NCBI GenBank assembly: GCA_020091685.1
Contig: CM034607.1
Span: forward strand, 18,529,221 to 18,593,220
Length of the DNA stretch: 64,000 nucleotides
From: Lutjanus erythropterus
Lineage: Eukaryota; Chordata; Actinopteri; Lutjaniformes; Lutjanidae
Reading direction: 5' to 3'
Part shown: one piece after another, positions 56,008-64,000 of the stretch
Position numbering within the stretch: position 1 is the first letter of the stretch
How the letters are laid out: each line of letters begins with the position of its first letter
Translations under genes and position numbers: made by a program
The notes under the pieces: model-generated
What the model was told of the DNA's origin: nothing
What the model saw: the letters and a program-made list of their open reading frames with translations, nothing else
The model's database searches: none

Positions 56008-56205
56008 TTTAAAGATTTTTTTTGAGAAGTTTAGCCTTCATTTGATAGGAGAGCTTCAGACAGACAGGAAATGGGGGAGACAGAAGAGGGAAGATGCACA
56101 GCAAAGGGCTGCAGGCTGGAATTGAACCCATGGCTGCTGCTGAGGACTCTTAGCCTCTGGATATGAAGCATGCACTCAACTAACTGAGCTACCGGGGCAC
56201 TCAAA
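56008..56205 (-). mobile_element. tRNA-derived SINE
   Basis: Read on the minus strand, the element opens GTGCCCCGGTAGCTCAGTTA, a tRNA 5' part with an A-box-like TAGCTCAGTTAG. A B-box, GGGTTCAATTCC, follows at 56129-56118, so an internal RNA polymerase III promoter is present. A non-tRNA body (CTGTCTCCCCCATTTCCTGTC) and an A-rich end (CAAAAAAAATC) follow. TTTGGAATAATT at 55996-56007 and TTTTGAATAATT at 56206-56217 form a 12-bp target duplication with one difference. The anticodon region is degenerate, so this is not a functional tRNA gene. Movement would depend on a partner LINE. Confidence 0.85.
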
Positions 56206-56217
56206 TTTTGAATAATT

Positions 56218-56635
56218 CTGCATTAACTATGGCTGGATAGAACATTGCTAGATTGCCTGTTTTGGCAAATTAAATACGTCAACATTTTTGTGACTTGCCA
56301 GGTACATTAAGGAACAGCTAGGTGAATGCTTATTACTTATGTGTTTCCTGTAAAAACAGGTAGCTAGGGAGGGACTTGTTGCAGACACTGATCAATGTTT
56401 ACAGTAGCCAATAGTGCTGTGTGTTATACCCTCCCTCCATGTAGCTAAAGCAGTCAATGGATGTAGGAAAGAGAGTGGTCCTGTTAGCTAACTCTTCCTG
56501 GACTGGGAGCCCCCAGTTAACACGACCACACCAGGACCAAGACAGCCTCAGAGACCAATGAAGGTCAGTTTGACAACGGGGAACAGGCTACAGTACTGAG
56601 TTTGTTTGGTTCTGGCTGCCAGCGCCCCAGTGCTG
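56218..56635. other. non-coding sequence, nothing recognised
   Basis: Mixed composition. Possibly continuous with the repeat-like sequence that follows. Confidence 0.35.
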
Positions 56636-57255
56636 AGTCAACTGCTAACTGAGATAATGGCAGTTAGCAGTTAGCTAACTTACTTAGCAACATGGAAAGC
56701 TATCTTTCCATCAGCAGACTCCAAAAACAACATCCGTACAGTATCAGTCTTGGAGGCTGTGTTCATCCCGGGGACTGGACGTGTTCATGGTGGCTGCTGA
56801 GCCCAGTTATGTTGCCCACTAACAGTAGCTGACAGCTAGCAGTTACAGTTAGCTACTTTAGCAAGAAAGCTAAAGCCATCTGTCCACCAGGAAAGCTCTG
56901 TAATTTAATCACTGATAGGTGAAGATGAGCAGTTAGTGGACATCAGAGGGGAACCAGAAAATATTTTCTCTGTAAAAATATGATCCAGTGTCACCCAAAT
57001 CAGTGAATCAATTTTTAAAGTTCGGCTTCTGAAAGAAGAAAGTCTTCAGTCCACTTTGGTAAATGGATGTATTCTCCCTTCATGCTCCGCTGTGTCATAA
57101 ATGAGAAAATGGTGGACGCTAATTCAGTGCATATCCCCGAGTGCAGGATGAGTCATCAACAGTTTTTAATCGTTTTCCAGGAAAAGACAATCTCTGAAAT
57201 ACCATTAAACTACCTAACCTATGAAATAACTGTTCTGTCAGATACTGGTGTGTAG
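56636..57255 (+). repeat. Possible fish repeat rich in GTTAGC words
   Basis: Repeated CAGTTAGC/GTTAGCTA words (56660-56690, 56820-56860) and AGCAAGAAAGCTAAAGCC, AGGAAAGCTCTGTAAT, GAAGATGAGCAGTTAGTGGACATCAGAG. This series is familiar from percomorph repeats. The 62-codon frame at 57067-57255 is inside it and not supported as a gene. Boundaries are uncertain. Confidence 0.35.
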
Positions 57256-57660
57256 GTCACATATAGCACAATACATATGTGAAAAAAATACTTAAACATA
57301 GATTTTGACCTCATGTGAACAGTAACAATTCCTTATTATGTTAACAGAAAATGTTATTTTTGTCAGCATTATGTTGCCTTCAAAAGTAATTTGCAGTTGC
57401 AGATTTGTTGCATAAAAATGCATTTTCTTTTAGACAGAGCTGTGTTAACACAATCTGATTTTATAAAGAGAATTTAAAAAGAAATCACCATGACCCAGCA
57501 ATGCAGAGCTCCATGTCTAGAGAGGGAGGGAGGAGGTCCTGACCTGCAGCTCTACCAAGCATCAGTAAGTGGAGGAGACACCGGATTGGTTGAGGTTGGG
57601 GAAGTTTGGAGAACAGAGGATGGCTGAGTATGAGGGAAGGAGATGGTTCGCTGGATAGGT
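57256..57660. other. non-coding sequence, nothing recognised
   Basis: AT-rich then mildly GC. The minus-strand 82-114 codon frames crossing to 57906 are Ser/Pro/Gln-rich and have no domain. Confidence 0.4.
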
Positions 57661-57689
57661 GGTAAGCTGGATGGTGGACTGGCCTTCTC

Positions 57690-57745
57690 GTTTGCTGACT
57701 GACTGGCAGACTGATTGACAAGGTGACTGACAAGGTGACTGTTTA
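57690..57745. repeat. GACTGACT/GACAAGGTGACT short minisatellite
   Basis: GCTGACTGACTGGCAGACTGATT is followed by two copies of GACAAGGTGACT (57717-57740). Confidence 0.75.
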
Positions 57746-58430
57746 TATGTTGGGTCTCGCTTGGATGATTCCCTGAGATGCACTGAAGCATTTCCTCCAG
57801 AGAGAGGCCCGGCACGAGGACAACTTCCTCGACTTTCCTTTTGACCTGTTTTCATTGGAATACTCTTTGCAGAAAAGATCGAGGAACTCTCTGCCATGAA
57901 AGACAAACAGCCTTTTCAGAGACTGATCAGAGCTGTAAAATAATATTCAAACAGCTCCACGTTTCCTCCAGCCCTGCTATTAAAATCTAGCAGTGATACT
58001 GCAATTTTTTAAAGCCTTTTTCATGTAGAATTTTGAACTGTGCAAAAGCATGTCAAACATAATTTTACATGCTGTGTAGAGAAATAAAGGCACACAAACA
58101 AACATCACAGCCTTGCCGACGGAGCTTACCTGCCATGGAAACAGCTGAAATTAACCACCTCCCACAATCCTTTGTTCTATTTACGTTTCAAATTCCGCTT
58201 GAGTGGCTCCACCTCTCCCACCAAAAACCATATGGGCATGATGCAGGCCCATGATCTAAACAGATATTACACTTTCCGTCACAAGCAGCGCCGCACATCT
58301 GTCTTTTAACCAGGAACAGCTGAAAAGGGTGGATTTTCTTTAACAGAATGAGTGTGGTGTGTGTGTGTGTGTGTGTAAGAGAGATAAAGAGATTCGTTAT
58401 TGAAAGAGAGGAGGAGAGACTCTGTCGTCG
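57746..58430. other. non-coding sequence with a TG run
   Basis: (TG)10 at about 58357-58376. Otherwise nothing recognised. Confidence 0.45.
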
Positions 58431-58489
58431 AAAAGATGCCTACGAGGATTTACTGTATCTTACACATCTATGTTTTTTTCTTTCTCCTT

Positions 58490-58770
58490 GATATCAGAAC
58501 GCCGCCTTGCACTCTCCAGATTTCCCAAGCGGCGTCGAGTCATTTCCAAGCGGCTTCCTCCATCTTGCCGCTAATCAACAAAGTTAATTTGTTTCCCCAT
58601 TTATTTTTATGAATCCTCAAGCTACCACACTTGGTTTTCTGCCGCTCCACAATATATTTCTCCAGCTAACTGGCAAAAGCTCTCTTCATTTATCAGATCC
58701 ACACAGCCGGCTTATTACAAGAGTCCTCTTATCTGTCATATTTCCTTCCAGTAGCGCTGCAGTGGTTACA
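58490..58770. promoter_or_regulatory. Candidate conserved non-coding block
   Basis: Repeat-free, balanced sequence with CCGCTAATCAACAAAGTTAATTTG, CCATTTATTTTTATGAATCC, GCAAAAGCTCTCTTCATTTATCAGATCC and CGGCTTATTACAAGAG. It has homeobox and GATA-like words and no coding frame of note. Enhancer-like by appearance only. Confidence 0.25.
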
Positions 58771-59039
58771 AATGGGACTTAGTCTATCTGGCTTGGAGCT
58801 GATGAGGGGGGAAATGAAATTATTGCGATTAGATCTGACCCATATGCTGGAGTGCTGCTTGGAGTGTGTGTTGGTGCATGTGTGTGTGGCGTTGGCAGAG
58901 GTAGTGCTGTTTTATTGTGTTTGTGTGTCCTCCTCATGCTGTGGTGGGTGGCAGTGGCTAGCAGCTAGATTAAGGCATTAGGCAGTGCTTGCACCAATGA
59001 AGGTGGGTGATAAAAAGAAACAGATCTCTTTCAGTTGGC
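58771..59039. other. non-coding sequence, nothing recognised
   Basis: TG-containing patch at 58864-58930. The 69-codon frame is Val/Leu/Cys-rich through it. Confidence 0.4.
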
Positions 59040-59215
59040 ACACTCTTAAATAAGAGTCCCAAACGTGTTCTTCCAGAAGAAGAATTTTACCCAGAATCAT
59101 TTGCTTCTGAATAAGCCCTTTTGGAAAGAGGGCTTGTAAAAAGTCCTTTGTAAGACTGTTTCAGGAACCTGCTTTATCCAGAGAGTCCTTGTTGAAAGAA
59201 AGTTCTCTAGTGATT
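59040..59215. repeat. Possible end of a GGTTCT-type repeat
   Basis: Opens CACTCTTAAATAAGAGTCCC and contains several near-repeats of AGTCCTTTGT/AGAGTCCTTG and a TTCAGGAACC word. The style matches the B family, but no block is shared exactly with B1-B3. Confidence 0.3.
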
Positions 59216-59769
59216 ATTGAAAGAATGAGTATTAAAAGATTTTTAATTTAAACATTGGTAATAGATAAATTCTTGAAATGGAGGATGACCTCAATGTACA
59301 ATCTATGGGATTCAATCATTTTTGCGTCATTTGTAGAACCCACAGAAGACAACAACAACCTCTGAGATAGCAACCTGCACCCTGAAAATGGCAAATTAGC
59401 ACCAAATGTAAAGAAGCCTACAGCTATTGCATTTTTCTTTTGCAGGGATTTAGACATTTTACTGGTGGGGCTGCAGGGCAGTCGCTGCATCCTGGGCTTA
59501 GGTCCACCCTTCTTCCACCTTTCTCCAGCACTGAGCGCTGACGAACATCCTCTGCATTATGTTCCTTGCACTTCAAATAATGACATTACCGCAACATTGC
59601 CAAAACATCACATCTCCAAAAAGTGGTGGAATCGTCAGGACAGCATACCAACAAATTTTAAAAGAACACAATTGCGACGAAACTGTGGAATTTCACTTGA
59701 TAGGTTGTTACAACGTCACATTAGTCACAAAGTTACGTTACAACAACGTTTCTGAAATCGCTTTGTGTT
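59216..59769. other. non-coding sequence, nothing recognised
   Basis: A 96-codon frame at 59465-59755 lacks any recognisable domain. CAACGTTTCTGAAATCG and GTTACGTTACAACAACG words near 59710-59760 may be repeat-derived. Confidence 0.35.
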
Positions 59770-59870
59770 AGCAGGGAATCCTCTGAAAAGCTTCCAAGTG
59801 AAATCTTTATAATAGGTTCTACCAGGACAAGCCAAAGAACCCTTTATGGTTCTAGTTAGGACTTTAATAC
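59770..59870 (-). repeat. GGTTCT/AGAACC-rich repeat, copy B3
   Basis: AATAGGTTCTACCAGGACAAGCCAAAGAACCCTTTATGGTTCTAG. The reverse complement of 59776-59825 aligns with 13560-13605 of B1. GGACAAGCCAAAGA and CCCTTTA are shared with B2. Only a short part of the family is present. Confidence 0.6.
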
Positions 59871-60611
59871 CAGGTGATGTTTGGCATTTATATTGCCCTG
59901 TTTCACCTTTCTTTATTTCTCTCTCATTCATTTTTTCTGTTTTACGCGCACAGACACCCACACTCCCCCTTTCTTTCTTTTTCTTTCTTCCTTTCTCTTT
60001 CTGTGAATAATTGAACAGCTAGCCCCGGCCAAGGTTTAGTGCTATCATCTAGCATGCCTTCTGACTGCCAATCAGTTGACTCATCTACTCTTGTGGAGAA
60101 AACAAACAGGAGGGCACTGATGCAAGCCAATGGGCGGCACTCCAAATCCTAAACCAACAGAATGAATAGTGGGGCTGTTATCTGTAGCAATCCAACCACA
60201 ATGAGAGAAATAAATGCATTCAATAGATGTCATAAATAGATTCAGCTTTTTCTCAGACATAAACAATTCAAAGGAGATCTGACTCATAGCTTTTCAAAGC
60301 AGCAATGATTAAGTTAAAAACAGATTCTCCACAGGGTAAAAAGAAATTGCTTCAAAGTAAAACCCTTCTTGTTGCTGGATAAGTTTGGGGTATGCCAGTG
60401 GTTGTAGATCTAGACCATCATGTACGATGCATTACAATGCCATGAAATCTTGTTCTAATCCTTTGACAATATTACCTGTGTGAGCCTCTCACTCCCTGCA
60501 CAGTTTGCTAATATGAGTATGAAGCTGTGTGTCCCCTTTGGTAAAGACAAGACAAGCCCTCTCTGGTTGTGTTTTAGTTATTAGCTATAAGGAGCTGTGT
60601 GCCCCTCCTTT
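59871..60611. other. non-coding sequence with a CTTT tract
   Basis: A TTTC/CTTT run lies at about 59967-60002. Nothing else recognised. Confidence 0.45.
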
Positions 60612-61253
60612 AATTTAAAAGATGTGTTATTGGGCTCCAGAGGTTGGGTGGTTTCAAAGACCTCTGACTGGTACATTGTAGTGAAAAGAAACAGAACAAA
60701 ACTGCTGCACATGTAACAACAACAATAATAAAAACAAAAACAATTCAAGATGTGCAGCTATATGAATTGCTCAGTAAATAGTTTTGTTATACCTAAATGA
60801 ATCCAGCTATGGGGCAAACAGCAAGTGAAAAAAATATCTACAACAGAGAAGCAAACAGGGTTTGAAACAAAGATTTAAAGTGCCCTCCCCTCCCTCTGCC
60901 CACGGGGTTTATATCATCACGCAGGTCACATGGGAAAACACCACAAGGAAGCAAGAGAATGATATGAAAGTCTTAAAGAAATTATTACTTAGAAAAAATA
61001 ATGGACCCACTGTTTAAATCAAAAGATATGTTGTGGACTCCAGAGGTTAGGTGGTTTTAAAGGGCCCTTGCTTGGAATATTGTCTTGAAAGGAAAACTGG
61101 TATCTGCTGCACATGTAAACAACAACTAATAATAATAACTTTACAATTGAAGATAAGATATGTAATTATGGCCATGTTGTACTTCAATGAATCCAGCTAC
61201 GGAGAAACACCAAGTGAAAACAGAACAAAACAGAGAGGCAAACAGGGTTTGTA
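60612..61253 (+). repeat. Diverged direct duplication
   Basis: Unit 1 (about 60612-60872) and unit 2 (about 61012-61253) share ordered blocks. These are TTTAAWTYAAAAGATRTGTTRT, GGRCTCCAGAGGTTRGGTGGTTT, CTGCTGCACATGTAA, AACAACW.., AATGAATCCAGCTAYGG, CARCAAGTGAAAA and AGAGAGGCAAACAGGGTTTG (unit 1 AGAGAAGC). About 140 bases of unrelated sequence lie between them. The offset is about 395 bases. Confidence 0.8.
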
Positions 61254-63100
61254 ATGAGAATGAAAACTTAACAAAGGTTATGTGCAAAAACAAGGAGTTT
61301 TAAACTAACATTTTTTTTAAAAAAGTGCCACAAATAAGTTACTATGCTTCACATCCCACAATCCTGTATGAAAACACAGGTTGAGGCTCATCTGCAGTAA
61401 CTGTTCAGTGTCAGAGCAGGCAGCGAGTGAGCCGGTGACCAAGACATTTGGTGAATGAAGAAGCCGACAGGCTTGTGACGCAGTCCCTCATGAGAAGGAA
61501 TTGATTATTGTGATAAATAGGAGAAAGAAACACAATAGCTTGCTGTTAGAGTTGTATCTCTGATAAATTTCATTTCGTCAGAAACATTATTTCAGGCTCA
61601 GCTGTCCATGAACGACGTGCACTCACAAAACATTCATTAGGCAGTCCAGGCTGTAAGGCTCGAGTAATTGAATCAACAAATGAAACATCGAGTGGAGAAC
61701 CGCTGTAACTCGAGCAGAAGTCTCCATCCGCTGATCATCACTTACTGACATGTCACCAATCACATTTCATGAAAACAACGAGGCGCTCTACATAAGATTA
61801 CAAGTGCTCACTCTTTAATTATGCTGTTGTTGCTGTTGTACCTCTGTAGCAGCCCTGTCAATTCATTCTGCCTCCTTGGCTCTTTCTAGATTCTCATTGC
61901 TACACTTGGCAATGGCAATGTCCTGTATGTACTAAGTTGTTTTGGCAACACTTTCTAAGTTCTTTAATATTGGGCAATCGAATACTACATTTACTTATTT
62001 ACATTTATTTATTGAACTAATGATTAAATCTTACACATCAGAGTAAGAACTGTGACTTGACCCAAATACTGTTAGTCCTGAATCAAAAATCCCAAATTTA
62101 TAAGCTTCAATCAATTGCTATGATAAATGAAAGTTTAACTGGAGAATGAGATTCCTGATATTGATGTGACACAAGAGAGATGATGAATCACTTTGTTGGA
62201 GTTGTTGTTGAACACAGACAAACTAAAAAAAAAAAAGTCAGTTCACTCAGGGTTGTACACAGATGTTACAAAGGTTCTTACCTTACAAAACATTTTTGGC
62301 TGAGTGCAGACATCAGCTGCAGAAAGCACTTTAACTATTCAACAGACACATTTAACTTTGGCCTCTTATCAGGTTTCTTGCCGAATTAATGTTAATTAGC
62401 TGAAGTTCATGTAACCTGCAGCTTCTTGCTCTTAGCCACTGTGCTAACTATTGCTTAAAACATGACAAAGCTGATTGAATGTTTTTAACATTGTTCTTAA
62501 TTTACTAATGATACTTGGCATTGGATTTTAGTGACCTTGTGTATTTTGCCAACCTAAGCATCATTCACTGCCACAGTCAAATCATATTTCGCTTTCACAC
62601 TTTCAGTCGTACAGTTAAATCCTTGCAGTTTGGGGCCACCTGTGATAACGGGAAGTTGTGCTTTAACACCACCATGTTGAGGTGGAGAAAACACAGTAGA
62701 GTAGCTGCAGTAAATCAGCTCAGGACATCTGTAATATCTACAAATGTGTGCGAAGGAGTGTTTGACCAACGAAGGTACAGCGTATGCAAAAAAGCAGAAA
62801 TCCAAGCTCTCACACACAACAGTCTAGTTATGAGACCCTCTAACACATGCGGTTGAAGTCGTCCCACTCTAACCGCCCTGTACAGAAACACTTCTCAGCA
62901 CCTCTAACCCCCAAATATCTTCCTCCAAGATCACACTGCAGCGTATCCCTCCCTTCATCTCTCTGCTCCCTTCAGTAGAGATCAAGGCTCTGCAGCACCA
63001 GTCAAGCTGTCACCATAAGGTGCCTTCTCCATACTTAACATGGCCAGATCAATAATCATTGGCCGGGAGGACACAAGGATGAATAATGAGCAACAGGCCC
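61254..63100. other. AT-rich non-coding sequence, nothing recognised
   Basis: Only a 12-base poly-A (near 62226-62237) is notable. The 113-codon frame at 62515-62856 lies in non-repetitive DNA but has no recognisable domain, signal peptide or membrane segment, and its reverse strand is open too (62554-62817). Confidence 0.35.
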
Positions 63101-63102
63101 AG

Positions 63103-63105
<3 letters not shown>

Positions 63106-63139
<34 letters not shown>
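63106..63139. repeat. (AC)17 microsatellite
   Basis: Uninterrupted AC repeat. Shorter CA blocks follow at about 63240-63300. Confidence 0.97.
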
Positions 63140-63144
<5 letters not shown>

Positions 63145-63509
63145 GATGCATGAGAATTAGCTTTTTCTCCTTGATGTCAATTTGTTGTTCTCTACTGAAT
63201 ATTTCAAAGCCGCCCTGTAACTCCACCCATTCACCCCTATACACACATACACACTGATGTGTTGGTGCACACTGATGACCCCCAGCACACTCACACACAC
63301 TAACCATACACTGCACGCTGAGGGAAAATGGAGCCTTGGATTATCAACGCAGTTTTATTGTCAAAAAAGGCCATAACAAATAGTAAGGCAAAATACTACT
63401 AAATGAAACAAACAGAAATTAATACATTTAAAATGTTTTTGCAGTTTTTATCCTAATAAATTAAACCTTAAAAAGTTCTTCACAATGATGTAACAGGGTT
63501 TTGAAAATG
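63140..63509. other. non-coding sequence, nothing recognised
   Basis: Short CA-rich patches, then AT-rich sequence. Confidence 0.4.
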
Positions 63510-63862
63510 GTTTTATTCTATTTACGGTGTAATAATTAGTTGATGAACTGATTGATTATGTTAATTGTCAGTAATTTTGATTATAGGTGAATTGTTTAAG
63601 TACTTTATCGATGACAAATAACCCATGTTCTGTGGTTCCAGCTTCTCCAATGTGACAATTTACTGTTTTTTTGTTTGTTTGTTTTTTTCTGTAGAGACAT
63701 AATATCTGCTGTTGGTCAGACAAAACAAGCTATTTGAAGACATCAAACTGGGCTTGCAAAACATATTTATCTGAATTTTCCGACATTTTTTTAGACAAAT
63801 AAATTGATCATAAAAACAAAAGAGAGAGTAATTGATAATGAAAAGAAATGTTGTAGCCTTAA
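63510..63862 (+). repeat. Fish repeat with GTTGTAGCC end, copy D2
   Basis: Contains TTCCAGCTTCTCCAATGTGACAATTTACTG, then CTGTTGGTCAGACAAAACAAGCTATTTGAAGACATCA, TTTTCCGACATTTTTTTAGACAAATAAATTGATC and GATAATGAAAAGAAATGTTGTAGCC. The central block is the reverse complement of part of D1 at 21800-21860, so the copies are inverted relative to each other. Confidence 0.7.
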
Positions 63863-64000
63863 TTCTATTAGGTTCTACAATATTGTCCTACTGTCTGCCA
63901 GACTCTGTTAACATATCGCTCAATTTAACTGTTATAAACATCTACTCCCTCTAAAAGAGTAGTGATGATTTGTAACAACTCATAAACAGACATTCACTTA
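63863..64000. other. non-coding sequence to the window end
   Basis: Nothing recognised. Confidence 0.4.

Noticed and set aside
56118-56205. tRNA gene on the minus strand
   Set aside because: A and B boxes are present, but the cloverleaf is degenerate, a non-tRNA body follows, and a 12-bp target duplication flanks it. It is a SINE.
62515-62856. 113-codon plus frame
   Set aside because: Non-repetitive, but the opposite strand is also open and there is no domain, signal peptide or exon context. Too weak to call.
1-64000. Search for retroviral or LTR-element coding regions and reverse transcriptase motifs
   Set aside because: No frame with a reverse transcriptase, protease or integrase motif was seen. 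The only coding relic of a transposon is the L1-type ORF1 fragment.
1-64000. Search for known microRNA genes and ribosomal RNA
   Set aside because: No mature microRNA sequence I know and no rRNA-like stretch was found on reading both strands.

Overview
The window is vertebrate nuclear DNA, almost certainly from a ray-finned (teleost) fish and probably a percomorph. Three things point there: long CA/TG microsatellites every few kilobases, low gene density, and many interspersed repeats whose end sequences I recognise from teleost genomes. These include a TTAA-flanked foldback element, a hAT-like element with 8-bp target duplications, a tRNA-derived SINE, an L1-type ORF1 relic, and the common 'GTTGCAGCCCTA' and 'GGTTCT/AGAACC' families. 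Family recognition is from memory and was not checked against a repeat library.

I find no protein-coding gene I can support. The open frames are short. Most lie in CA/TG or GA tracts or inside repeats, and none shows a convincing domain apart from the transposon relic at 17.7-18.2 kb. The one gene-like signal is a CpG-rich segment at about 34.25-34.95 kb. It reads like a promoter plus first exon of a minus-strand gene: a GC box, a long GC-rich leader, an ATG at 34280 and a perfect GTAAGT donor 27 bases later. If that is right, 0-34 kb would be first-intron sequence and 35-64 kb upstream intergenic sequence. No downstream exon can be recognised, so this is inference.

Layout: 0-4 kb, a decayed duplicated repeat, a dense CA/TG cluster and a terminal-inverted-repeat element. 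4-16 kb, three foldback copies, pyrimidine/purine tracts, a 44-bp perfect palindrome and a GGTTCT-type repeat. 16-26 kb, candidate conserved non-coding blocks, a two-part repeat containing an L1 relic, a GATA/GACA array and a second GGTTCT-type element. 26-33 kb, TG/GA microsatellites, several known fish repeats and a 1-kb element with TA-flanked inverted ends. 33-36 kb, the CpG-rich segment. 36-50 kb, a foldback copy, inverted microsatellites and a hAT-like element. 50-64 kb, two foldback copies less than 1 kb apart, a SINE with target duplications, a divergent tandem duplication and a last fish repeat.

Nothing here works together as a pathway. The organising theme is repeated insertion and rearrangement of non-autonomous transposons. 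The most distinctive is the foldback family: six copies in 64 kb, each a near-symmetrical hairpin up to about 0.9 kb, several truncated or internally rearranged.
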